38,420 nucleotides of DNA. Origin: Pseudomonas sp. GTDB lineage: Bacteria; Pseudomonadota; Gammaproteobacteria; Pseudomonadales; Pseudomonadaceae. Positions 1-6,887 of the stretch are shown one piece after another. The stretch is taken from positions 1-38,420 of the forward strand of contig NZ_JASLGE010000050.1 of NCBI RefSeq assembly GCF_030150285.1. The letters are read 5' to 3'. The position numbers and the translations under genes were made by a program. The notes below the pieces were generated by a model. The model ran no database searches, was not told the origin of the DNA, and saw nothing but the letters and a program-made list of their open reading frames with translations. Numbering within the stretch: the stretch's first letter is position 1; each line of letters begins with the position of its first letter.

Positions 1-167
1 GTTACACGCTGCTGTCAACACCTCATTTCCTGCTTCGATGACTTGAAGCTGGCACCGCCGAAAACCAATCCAACTCGTTGATAATCAAGGAGTTTTCCGT
101 TTCGACTGCGCCGGAAGTGGGGCGAATTATAGGCCGTTGGATTTCTGAGTCAAGCCTTAATTTGCAA
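1..167 (-). promoter_or_regulatory. Tandem rRNA-operon promoters P1 and P2 (partial), reading out of the left edge
   Basis: On the minus strand P1 has -35 TTGACT (153..148), a 16-nt spacer and a perfect -10 TATAAT (131..126), followed by the CG-rich start region TCGCCCCAC. An A/T-rich UP-like block (171..154) lies just upstream and touches the msrQ stop codon. A second -35, TTGACA (18..13), begins P2, whose -10 would fall beyond base 1. I recall this series (TATAATTCGCCCC, then GTGTTGACAGCAGCG) as the leader of Pseudomonas 16S rRNA genes. In P. aeruginosa an rRNA operon lies next to the msrQ homologue. The 16S gene itself is not in the window. Confidence 0.85.
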
Positions 168-782
168 TTAAGTGGCCACTACCGTTTTCTTCTTATAGAG
201 ACGAGGAATCCGACGCATCACCGCCGGGACCCGCAGCAGTAGAAGGCATGCACCTATAAAGGCATAGACCGACCACTCTTTCAGGTCAGCACGCACGATC
301 CACAGCATATGCAGCAACCCCAACCCCACCACCACATACACCAAGCGGTGCAGCTTCTTCCAGCGCGCGCCCATTCGCCGTTGACTGAAACGATTGGATG
401 TCACCGCCAGCGCCAACAGACATAGAGCCCCCAAACTGCCAACAATAATGTAAGGCCGCTTGCTTAACTCGACACCCAACTGAGACCAGTCGAGCCCAAG
501 CACAAAGAACAAGTAGGCACACAGGTGCAACACCACATAGGCAAAGCACCACAATCCGATCTGGCGACGAACCGCAATCCACCCCGCCCACCCGGTCAGC
601 TTTTGCATAGGCGTCATGCAGAGCGTCACTAACAACAAGATCAGGGTCCCTAGCCCCAAACGCTCGACCAATACCTTTCCAGGATCAGGTCCCAAGGCAA
701 AGCTCCACGCCTCATAGAGCCAGTACAAAGGCCAGATCGCTGCGGCTATAAATACGCTGAGACGCCAAAGTGGAAACTTCAT
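168..782 (-). CDS. msrQ: MsrQ, heme-binding inner-membrane subunit of the MsrPQ methionine sulfoxide reductase
   Basis: This 204-residue integral membrane protein of the ferric reductase-like (YedZ) family passes electrons from the respiratory chain or flavin to periplasmic MsrP through heme b. About six hydrophobic segments are visible (around residues 10-30, 45-60, 75-95, 110-127, 145-162 and 172-185). Candidate heme ligand histidines are in VVLHLCAYLFF and KLHRLVYVVV, and the motif RRQIGLW precedes the third segment. Its ATG overlaps the msrP stop by one base (TGATG-type junction), so the pair is translationally coupled. Length is normal for the family. The stop lies 15 bases upstream of the rRNA P1 -35 element, so msrPQ transcription runs straight into the rRNA promoter. 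Confidence 0.93.
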   Translation of the reverse strand: MKFPLWRLSVFIAAAIWPLYWLYEAWSFALGPDPGKVLVERLGLGTLILLLVTLCMTPMQKLTGWAGWIAVRRQIGLWCFAYVVLHLCAYLFFVLGLDWSQLGVELSKRPYIIVGSLGALCLLALAVTSNRFSQRRMGARWKKLHRLVYVVVGLGLLHMLWIVRADLKEWSVYAFIGACLLLLRVPAVMRRIPRLYKKKTVVAT

Positions 783-1795
783 CAGTAATTTTTCCGCAGA
801 TCCAGGCCGGTATAGAGAGAAGCGACTTCATCTGCATAGCCATTGAACATCTGTGTATCGCGCACATTAGGGCTAAACAGGCTGCTCGGCAGACGCCGCT
901 CCCGCGCTTGCGTCCATCGTGGATGATCGACTTGCGGGTTTACGTTTGCATAAAACCCATATTCATCGGCAGCAATGCTCTGCCAAGTGGTTTTCGGCTG
1001 CTCCTCAACCAGGCTAATCCGCACAATCGACTTCACACTCTTGAAACCATACTTCCACGGCACCACCAAACGAAGCGGCGCGCCGTTCTGATTAGGCAAT
1101 TCACGGCCATACATTCCCACCGCCAGTATGGCCAATGGATTCATCGCCTCATCCAGACGCAAGCCTTCTACATAAGGCCAATCAATCAGCGCAAAGCCTG
1201 AGCGCTGTCCCGGCATTACTTTCGGGTCCTTCAAGGTTTCAAAGCGTATGAATTTAGCTTTCGAGGTAGGTTCAACTTGCTTAAGCAACGCTGACAGCGG
1301 AAAACCCATCCAGGGAATGACCATCGACCAGGCCTCTACGCAGCGCAGCCGATAGATCCGCTCCTCCAGTTGGTAAGGCTTCATAAAGTCCTCAAGAGCA
1401 TAACGCCCTGGCTTCCCCACCTCGCCATCCACGACAACGGTCCAAGGCTCGGTTTTCAAGGCACCTGCGTTTTGCGCAGGATCGCCTTTGTCAGTACCAA
1501 ACTCATAGAAGTTGTTGTAGTGCGTAGCATCCTTGAATGGCGTAATCGCTTCCCCTTTCGCGGTCACTGCCTGCCACTGGGTCTGCGGGAGTTTCTCGGC
1601 AAACCAGCCTGGGGCCTTGCCTGGCTCGACATCCGTGTAGCGGGAAGCATCATCGGCATTCGCCCAACGCGGCAGTGCGCTCACCGCTAGCCCTGCAAAC
1701 GAGCTACCCAGTAATGCACGGCGAGATAAATAGAAGGGCTCGGGCGTAACGTCCGACTCTTTGCAGTCGGACGCTTTAGGCAGCTTGATGAGCAT
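782..1795 (-). CDS. msrP: MsrP, periplasmic molybdopterin methionine sulfoxide reductase
   Basis: This is the catalytic subunit (YedY family, 337 residues) that repairs oxidised methionines in periplasmic proteins with a molybdopterin cofactor. The N-terminus carries a twin-arginine signal (YLSRRALLG near residue 22) and a hydrophobic stretch ending in an A-N-A cleavage region near residue 47. This fits export of the folded, cofactor-loaded enzyme by Tat. The Mo-ligand cysteine lies in YRLRCVEAWSMVIPW, and the C-terminal half has the expected WKYGFKSVKSI segment. It is first in a two-gene unit with msrQ. The start is supported by GGAG five bases upstream, but that GGAG is the 3' arm of an imperfect hairpin. 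Confidence 0.95.
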   Translation of the reverse strand: MLIKLPKASDCKESDVTPEPFYLSRRALLGSSFAGLAVSALPRWANADDASRYTDVEPGKAPGWFAEKLPQTQWQAVTAKGEAITPFKDATHYNNFYEFGTDKGDPAQNAGALKTEPWTVVVDGEVGKPGRYALEDFMKPYQLEERIYRLRCVEAWSMVIPWMGFPLSALLKQVEPTSKAKFIRFETLKDPKVMPGQRSGFALIDWPYVEGLRLDEAMNPLAILAVGMYGRELPNQNGAPLRLVVPWKYGFKSVKSIVRISLVEEQPKTTWQSIAADEYGFYANVNPQVDHPRWTQARERRLPSSLFSPNVRDTQMFNGYADEVASLYTGLDLRKNY

Positions 1796-1800
1796 AACAA

Positions 1801-1842
1801 CTCCGCAGTATTGGAAGGCTGATGCACCAATAGACTACGGAG
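1801..1842 (-). promoter_or_regulatory. Imperfect hairpin over the msrP ribosome-binding site
   Basis: Read on the minus strand, the arm CTCCGTAGTCTATTGG pairs with CCAATACTGCGGAG, with a 12-base loop, one mismatch and a two-base bulge. The last four bases of the 3' arm are the msrP Shine-Dalgarno GGAG (1804..1801), five bases from the ATG. No T-run follows, so it is not an obvious terminator. It could limit msrP translation or protect the mRNA end; that role is inferred. Confidence 0.5.
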
Positions 1843-1858
1843 CGGGGGAGAAATTACA

Positions 1859-2722
1859 TCACTCGCCGGTTTTCTTACGGCGCAGGCGCAATAAATATTG
1901 GACTGGGCCTGACGCGGCATACACCAGGAAAGCCAGCAGCAGAATGCGCGGAGGGTCACTGAATACCACCGCGAACACCAACACGACCGCCAGAATGGCC
2001 ACAAATGGCACACGCCCTTTCAAATCCAGCTCTTTGAAGCTGTTGTACTTGATGTTGCTGACCATCAGCATGCCGGCTGCAGCCACCAACAAGGCTACCA
2101 GGAAGGACATTTTCGACCCCTGGATCCCGTAATCACTGAATGCCCAGACAATGCCCGCCACAACACCTGCAGCAGCCGGGCTGGCCAGCCCGATGAAGTA
2201 ACGCTTGTCAGCAGTACCGACCTGCGTATTGAAGCGAGCCAAACGCAAAGCCGCGCCCGCTACATAAATGAAGGCAACCATCCAACCGACCTTGCCCATG
2301 TCACCCAGCGCCCAACCAAACGCCAACAGCGCGGGTGCCACACCAAACGCAACCATGTCAGACAAGGAATCATACTCAGCACCAAAAGCACTTTCAGTGT
2401 GAGTCATCCTGGCAACCCGACCATCAAGGCCGTCCAGCACCATGGCGACAAATATCGCGATGGCTGCAAACGCAAAATACTTGCTTGCACCCGCGGCATC
2501 ACCCGCACTCATGGCGCTTTGGGCACTCATTGAGTTGATGATGGAATAAAAACCGGCAAACAGGTTCGCCGTAGTGAAAAGGTTCGGCAGCAGATAGATA
2601 CCACGATGCCGGACTTTGCGGCCTTCAGCGTCATGCCCTTCTTCGACATGCTCATCGATAGGCAGCAGGCTATCGGCGTCAGGAGCCTGCTTGGGCTCTT
2701 CGGGACGTTCGCTCATGGACAT
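1859..2722 (-). CDS. pssA: CDP-diacylglycerol-serine O-phosphatidyltransferase (PssA)
   Basis: PssA makes phosphatidylserine from CDP-diacylglycerol and L-serine, the first step to phosphatidylethanolamine. It is an inner-membrane protein of the CDP-alcohol phosphatidyltransferase family, 287 residues. The family signature D-G-x2-A-R-x8-G-x3-D-x3-D is present (DGLDGRVARMTHTESAFG, then EYDSLSDMVAFG, near residues 97-125). An acidic cytoplasmic N-terminus of about 35 residues is followed by multiple membrane segments. The start has AAGG eight bases upstream; a second in-frame ATG two codons later is an alternative. It lies downstream of ilvC in the same direction but is separated by the ilvC terminator, so it probably has its own promoter. 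Confidence 0.95.
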   Translation of the reverse strand: MSMSERPEEPKQAPDADSLLPIDEHVEEGHDAEGRKVRHRGIYLLPNLFTTANLFAGFYSIINSMSAQSAMSAGDAAGASKYFAFAAIAIFVAMVLDGLDGRVARMTHTESAFGAEYDSLSDMVAFGVAPALLAFGWALGDMGKVGWMVAFIYVAGAALRLARFNTQVGTADKRYFIGLASPAAAGVVAGIVWAFSDYGIQGSKMSFLVALLVAAAGMLMVSNIKYNSFKELDLKGRVPFVAILAVVLVFAVVFSDPPRILLLAFLVYAASGPVQYLLRLRRKKTGE

Positions 2723-2817
2723 TACCTTGCAACGATATGGAAAGTTTCAATAGACGCTTGCAGACCAACACTCACCCGCAAACGCCCCTGCTTTATACCA
2801 GAAGCCGCCGCCTAAAC

Positions 2818-2842
2818 GAAAAAACGCGGCCGAGGCCGCGTT
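2818..2842 (-). terminator. Intrinsic terminator of the ilvIHC operon
   Basis: On the minus strand AACGCGGCC-TC-GGCCGCGTT forms a perfect 9-bp GC-rich stem that runs into a T6 tract (2824..2819), beginning 20 bases after the ilvC stop. A sharp end for the operon before pssA follows. Confidence 0.88.
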
Positions 2843-2861
2843 CTTTCTAGATCGTACTGAC

Positions 2862-3878
2862 TTAGTTTTTGGCTTTGTCGACGATTTTGTTCGCACCGAT
2901 CCAAGGCATCATCGAGCGCAGTTGCTCGCCGATCACTTCGATACCGTGAGCGGCGTTGTTACGACGCTTGGCTGTCATCGAAGGATAGCCTGTAGCCCCT
3001 TCGCTGATGAACATCTTCGCGTACTCACCATCTTGAATGCGCTTCAGAGCGTTACGCATGGCTTGACGGGATTCAGCGTTGATCACTTCCGGGCCGGTCA
3101 CGTACTCGCCGTACTCAGCGTTGTTGGAGATCGAGTAGTTCATGTTGGCGATGCCGCCTTCGTACATGAGGTCAACGATCAACTTCAGCTCGTGCAAGCA
3201 CTCGAAGTAGGCCATTTCTGGCGCGTAGCCTGCTTCAACCAGGGTTTCAAAACCAGCTTTGACCAGCTCAACAGTACCGCCACACAGAACCGCTTGCTCG
3301 CCGAACAGGTCGGTTTCGGTTTCGTCTTTGAACGTGGTTTCGATGATACCGGTACGACCACCGCCCACGCCCGAAGCGTAAGACAGCGCAACGTTTTTGG
3401 CGTTGCCCGATGCATCCTGGTAGATCGCGATCAGGTCAGGAATACCGCCGCCACGCACGAACTCGGAACGTACAGTGTGGCCCGGCGCTTTTGGCGCGAT
3501 CATGATGACGTCGAGGTCAGCACGCGGAACAACCTGGTTGTAGTGAATGGCGAAGCCGTGGGAGAACGCCAGTGTTGCGCCCTTTTTGATGTTCGGCTCA
3601 ATTTCATTTTTGTACAGTGCAGACTGGAACTCGTCCGGAGTCAGGATCATGACCAGGTCGGCAGCGGCAACAGCACTGGCAACGTCAGTCACTTTCAGAC
3701 CGTGAGCTTCAGCCTTGGCGACAGTCGCCGAACCTTTACGCAGGCCAACAGTAACGTCTACGCCGGAGTCTTTCAGGTTGCACGCTTGAGCGTGACCCTG
3801 AGAGCCGTAACCGATGATGGCTACTTTTTTGCCCTGGATGATCGAAAGGTCGCAGTCTTTGTCGTAATAAACTTTCAT
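2862..3878 (-). CDS. ilvC: Ketol-acid reductoisomerase (IlvC)
   Basis: IlvC converts acetolactate and acetohydroxybutyrate to dihydroxy acids with NADPH and Mg2+, the second common step of valine and isoleucine synthesis and a source of the pantothenate precursor. It is a class I (short) enzyme of 338 residues. The Rossmann motif GYGSQGHAQACNLKDSG is near residue 24, the metal-binding acidic patch is in ETDLFGEQAVLCGG, and the C-terminal knotted domain has YEGGIANMNYSISNNAEYGEY. I chose the start MKVYYDKDC (ATG 3878) because AAGGAAA lies just upstream; an ATG 11 codons earlier adds a non-homologous tail. It is third in ilvI-ilvH-ilvC and is followed by a strong terminator. Confidence 0.97.
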   Translation of the reverse strand: MKVYYDKDCDLSIIQGKKVAIIGYGSQGHAQACNLKDSGVDVTVGLRKGSATVAKAEAHGLKVTDVASAVAAADLVMILTPDEFQSALYKNEIEPNIKKGATLAFSHGFAIHYNQVVPRADLDVIMIAPKAPGHTVRSEFVRGGGIPDLIAIYQDASGNAKNVALSYASGVGGGRTGIIETTFKDETETDLFGEQAVLCGGTVELVKAGFETLVEAGYAPEMAYFECLHELKLIVDLMYEGGIANMNYSISNNAEYGEYVTGPEVINAESRQAMRNALKRIQDGEYAKMFISEGATGYPSMTAKRRNNAAHGIEVIGEQLRSMMPWIGANKIVDKAKN

Positions 3879-3927
3879 GATTTTCCTTATATATCCAGGC
3901 CATTCGGCCATTTACTAATTGTTAGAT

Positions 3928-4419
3928 TTAGATGCTGAGTACTTTGTCGCCACGGGCAATCCCGGTGACGCCACTGCGAACCGTTTCCAGGATTGACGCA
4001 GTGCCAATCGACTGAATGAAGCTGTCAAGTTTATCGCTGGTACCGGTCAACTGTACTGTGTACACGCTGGCGCTGACATCAACAATCTGACCACGAAAAA
4101 TGTCTGTGGTCCGTTTGATTTCTGCGCGCTGCGCACCTGTCGCCTTGACCTTGACCAACATCAGCTCACGCTCAATATGAGCGCTCTCTGACAGGTCAAC
4201 CAGCTTGACCACCTCGATCAACTTGTTCAGGTTCTTGGTGATCTGCTCAATAATTTCATCGTGCCCAATGGTCGTCAGCGTCAGACGCGACAACGTCGGG
4301 TCCTCGGTAGCCGCTACTGTCAGGCTTTCGATGTTGTAGTTACGTTGCGAAAACAGACCGACAACGCGAGACAGGGCACCGGGTTCGTTTTCAAGAAGCA
4401 AAGAAATAATGTGCCGCAT
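3928..4419 (-). CDS. ilvH: Acetolactate synthase small (regulatory) subunit
   Basis: This 163-residue regulatory subunit of acetohydroxyacid synthase binds IlvI, activates it and confers valine feedback inhibition. The N-terminal ACT domain is plain (MRHIISLLLENEPGALSRVVGLFSQRNYNIESL, given here as family context; the effector region is around residues 10-35). The C-terminal ALS-SS domain includes the DIFRGQIVDVS segment. The start MRHIIS is chosen because it matches the family N-terminus; ATG 4419 begins two bases after the ilvI stop, so ilvH is translationally coupled to ilvI. The ilvC gene follows after about 50 bases. Confidence 0.95.
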   Translation of the reverse strand: MRHIISLLLENEPGALSRVVGLFSQRNYNIESLTVAATEDPTLSRLTLTTIGHDEIIEQITKNLNKLIEVVKLVDLSESAHIERELMLVKVKATGAQRAEIKRTTDIFRGQIVDVSASVYTVQLTGTSDKLDSFIQSIGTASILETVRSGVTGIARGDKVLSI

Positions 4420-4421
4420 GA

Positions 4422-6146
4422 TTAAGTACGCTCCGTCTTGCTCAGCCACATGTCACGCATGGAGCCATCTTTGATCTGCATCGGGTAAACGTGCTCACTG
4501 GTGTCCACCTGAATATCCAGGAAGACCAGACGATCTTTCATGGCAAAGGCTTCTTCCATCTTCGGCTTCAGGTCTTTCAGATCGGTAACCCGAATGCCGA
4601 CATGCCCGTACGCCTCAGCCAGCTTGACGAAATCAGGCAGCGATTCCATATAAGAGTGCGAGTGGCGGCTGCCATAGTTCATGTCTTGCCACTGTCGCAC
4701 CATTCCCAGAACGCCATTGTTCAGGCTGATGATTTTAACCGGCAGACCGTATTGCAAGCAGGTCGACAGTTCCTGAATATTCATCTGAATACTGCCTTCG
4801 CCCGTGACACACGCGACGTCAGCGTCAGGAAAACTCAGTTTCACGCCCATGGCTGCCGGGAAACCGAAGCCCATAGTGCCCAGACCGCCTGAGTTGATCC
4901 AGCGGTTCGGCTTGTTGAAGCGATAGTATTGGGCCGCGAACATCTGGTGCTGCCCCACATCGGACGTTACAAATGCATCGCCCTTGGTCACTTCACAGAG
5001 CATCTCGATCACAGCCTGAGGCTTGATCTTGCTACCGTCGCCCTTGTCGTAAGGGAACAGGCCGCGATCACCGCGCCACTCATCAATTTGTTTCCACCAG
5101 GCAGCAACGGCCTCAGGGTTCGGCTTTTCACCCATGTCCTTGAGAATCGAGACCATTTCGGTCATCACGCTATCGACCGGGCCAACGATCGGAACGTCTG
5201 CCTTGATCGTCTTGGAGATCGATGCCGGGTCGATATCAACATGAATGATCTTGGCATTCGGGCAAAACTTGGATGGGCCGTTGATGACACGATCATCAAA
5301 ACGGGCACCGACTGCCAGAATCACATCAGCATTGTGCATGGCCATGTTGGCCGTAAAACTGCCGTGCATGCCGAGCATGCCAATGAACTGACGATCTGTG
5401 CCCGGATAGGCACCCAAGCCCATCAGTGTATTGGTGACCGGCACATTGAGCATTTTGGCCAATTCGGTCAGAGGCGCAGAACCGCCACCCAAGATCACGC
5501 CACCACCGGCGTAAAGCACTGGGCGCTTGGCGGCCAGAAGCATTTCTGCCGCTTTACGGATTTGACCGGAATGACCGCGAACAGCCGGGCTGTAAGAACG
5601 CAGCTTGGCTTTTTTCGGGAAGACGTATTCGAACTTTTCAGCCGGGTTGGTCATGTCTTTCGGAACATCTACCACGACAGGCCCCGGGCGACCGGATTGC
5701 GCAAGGTAGAACGCCTTTTTCATGACTTCCGGGATTTCCGAAGCATGCTTGATCATAAAGCTGTGCTTCACGATGGGCCGGGAAATACCGATCATGTCGG
5801 TTTCCTGGAAGGCATCAGTTCCGACCATGGTGCTAGGCACCTGACCCGAGATGATCACCATCGGAATGGAGTCCATGTAAGCCGTAGCGATACCGGTAAT
5901 GGCGTTGGTCGCGCCAGGCCCGGAAGTCACCAGTACGACACCGGCTTTACCGGTGGCACGGGCATAGCCGTCAGCCATATGGGTCGCAGCTTGCTCATGA
6001 CGAACCAGGATGTGGGTAACGTCCGGTTCCTTGAACAACGCATCGTATACATGAAGGAGAGCACCACCTGGGTACCCGTAGATATATTTGACACCTTCGT
6101 CGCGCAAAAAGCGGACGAGCATCTCACCGCCAGATAAAAGCTCCAC
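4422..6146 (-). CDS. ilvI: Acetolactate synthase large (catalytic) subunit
   Basis: This thiamine-diphosphate enzyme of 574 residues condenses pyruvate with pyruvate or 2-ketobutyrate, the first committed step of branched-chain amino acid synthesis. The catalytic glutamate is in HILVRHEQAATHMADGYAR, the FAD/beta domain is central, and the ThDP motif runs from GEGSIQMNIQEL to the NNGVLGMVRQWQ region. I chose a GTG start at 6146 (reading V-E-L-L-S-G-G-E-M). It has the strong site AGAGGTGA six bases upstream and matches the usual family start. An upstream ATG at 6185 would add 13 unrelated residues. It is first in the ilvI-ilvH-ilvC operon, behind a leader of about 260 bases. Confidence 0.96.
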   Translation of the reverse strand: MELLSGGEMLVRFLRDEGVKYIYGYPGGALLHVYDALFKEPDVTHILVRHEQAATHMADGYARATGKAGVVLVTSGPGATNAITGIATAYMDSIPMVIISGQVPSTMVGTDAFQETDMIGISRPIVKHSFMIKHASEIPEVMKKAFYLAQSGRPGPVVVDVPKDMTNPAEKFEYVFPKKAKLRSYSPAVRGHSGQIRKAAEMLLAAKRPVLYAGGGVILGGGSAPLTELAKMLNVPVTNTLMGLGAYPGTDRQFIGMLGMHGSFTANMAMHNADVILAVGARFDDRVINGPSKFCPNAKIIHVDIDPASISKTIKADVPIVGPVDSVMTEMVSILKDMGEKPNPEAVAAWWKQIDEWRGDRGLFPYDKGDGSKIKPQAVIEMLCEVTKGDAFVTSDVGQHQMFAAQYYRFNKPNRWINSGGLGTMGFGFPAAMGVKLSFPDADVACVTGEGSIQMNIQELSTCLQYGLPVKIISLNNGVLGMVRQWQDMNYGSRHSHSYMESLPDFVKLAEAYGHVGIRVTDLKDLKPKMEEAFAMKDRLVFLDIQVDTSEHVYPMQIKDGSMRDMWLSKTERT

Positions 6147-6441
6147 GTTGTTCACCTCTAAAACGCCAGAATACCGTTCACACAAAGCCGAACGGGTCTT
6201 AATAGGTTTACTTTTCAGCAGAGCATGAGCGACGGTGGTCGCCGACTACGTCAGCACTGACTGAGCAAGTATTGGGAGCCCCCCAAGTGTTGCGGGGTTT
6301 TCCCACCCAGCGCGAGGTAACGCGTTGCGGGTGTAACAGGTCGGCGCGGGTGTGCGCCTCATGATCTGCTGAGAGAGTCTGCTTCTGGCAGCCCCTCTAC
6401 AGCGGGAGTTCGATTCTTCTCATTCGCTCCATCCAAGTCAA
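6147..6441 (-). promoter_or_regulatory. ilvI upstream region: candidate promoter and long structured leader
   Basis: The best sigma-70 candidate on the minus strand is TTGACT (6441..6436), a 17-nt spacer and AAGAAT (6418..6413). It predicts a start near 6406 and a leader of about 260 nt. Hairpins in the leader are GGCGC-ACACCC-GCGCC (6358..6343), CACCC...CGCG-TTACCT-CGCG...GGGTG (6333..6304), and a competing GGG/CCCC...GGGG/CCC fold (6304..6274) that reuses the GGGTGGG bases. No T-run follows on this strand, so classic intrinsic attenuation is not evident. A 38-codon frame (6362..6246) lies inside the leader. Confidence 0.45.
6346..6431 (+). pseudogene. tRNA-like relic, possibly tRNA-Gly derived, antisense to the ilvI leader
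   Basis: On the plus strand GGGAG-TTCGATT-CTTCT (6404-6420) has the exact geometry of a T arm: 5-bp stem with wobbles and a TTCGATT loop. It is followed by a 7-base acceptor strand CATTCGC (6421-6427), a T discriminator and an encoded CCA (6429-6431). The 5' partner GCGGGTG (6346-6352), and an identical copy at 6327-6333, pairs with all seven acceptor bases, two as G-T. GCGGG at the 5' end and TCCA at the 3' end are typical of bacterial tRNA-Gly. The D and anticodon arms are poor (CTCA/TGAG at 6358-6361 and 6370-6373; a mismatched 5-bp stem around CTTCTGG). I therefore call it a relic or tRNA-like RNA, not a functional tRNA. Confidence 0.35.
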
Positions 6442-6527
6442 GTCATCAATTCAATTTATTCGCATAAATCAGCAAGAACGCATAAAAAAACGCGCCAAAC
6501 CTAGAAAACTGACAAGAAAATGAATGA

Positions 6528-6547
6528 CTGCCAGAGAAAACTGGCAG
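6528..6547 (-). terminator. Hairpin after the DUF446 gene, likely weak terminator
   Basis: CTGCCAG-TTTTCT-CTGGCAG forms a perfect 7-bp stem nine bases after the stop at 6556. It is followed on the minus strand by the T-rich TCATTCATTTTCTTG. The T-run is interrupted, so termination may be leaky into the ilvI leader region. Confidence 0.5.
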
Positions 6548-6555
6548 CGGTAGCT

Positions 6556-6885
6556 TCATGCAGAAGGGCTGATCAACTGATCAAAATCTTCAAAATGCTT
6601 TAGCAGCGGCTTCCAGTTGCCTCGACGCTGAGCAAACACATGCTCTGCCATGTGCCGAATGCCCGAAACACTCGGCAAGGGCTGATTCTGTTCAATGATG
6701 GCTTTCATTTTGGGCAGGAATATCCACTGCACCCACTCTTCAAAGTCCAGCCGGTCCACGCTGAAGGGCTCAACACTGGACAAGTCGTACTCGCTTGGCG
6801 TTTTCTCACTCCATAACCCCTGCGTGTACATCTCTTTTTCAATCAGCAGTAAGTAGTCGGCAACCTCAAGAATGCGCGTATCCAT
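6556..6885 (-). CDS. YqcC/DUF446 family protein
   Basis: This small soluble protein of 109 residues belongs to the DUF446 (YqcC) family. It has the typical start (a helix around EVADYLLLIEKEMYTQGLW), the central FEEWVQWIFLPKMKAII and a C-terminal helical end. Its biochemical role is not known to me. In other bacteria YqcC often neighbours a pseudouridine synthase gene, which is not the case here. The start ATG (6885) lies two bases after the stop of the upstream lipoprotein gene, so the two are probably cotranscribed with mrcB as a three-gene unit. A TTG two codons earlier is less likely as the start. Confidence 0.85.
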   Translation of the reverse strand: MDTRILEVADYLLLIEKEMYTQGLWSEKTPSEYDLSSVEPFSVDRLDFEEWVQWIFLPKMKAIIEQNQPLPSVSGIRHMAEHVFAQRRGNWKPLLKHFEDFDQLISPSA

Positions 6886-6887
6886 TA

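Noticed and set aside
4929..6137. Long open frame (about 400 codons) on the plus strand opposite ilvI
   Set aside because: It is antisense to a well-conserved catalytic gene, is rich in His and Arg as expected of a shadow frame, and has no recognisable domain or ribosome site.
6279..6301. Terminator-like CCCC/GGGG stem with TTTT on the plus strand
   Set aside because: No plus-strand gene precedes it. The stem has a mismatch and only four T, so it is treated as part of the ilvI leader fold.
6397..6423. Eight-codon frame M-R-R-I-E-L-P-L preceded by GGAG upstream of ilvI
   Set aside because: The spacing to GGAG is only three bases, and the best promoter candidate (6441..6413) would start transcription inside it. 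It also overlaps the tRNA-like T arm.
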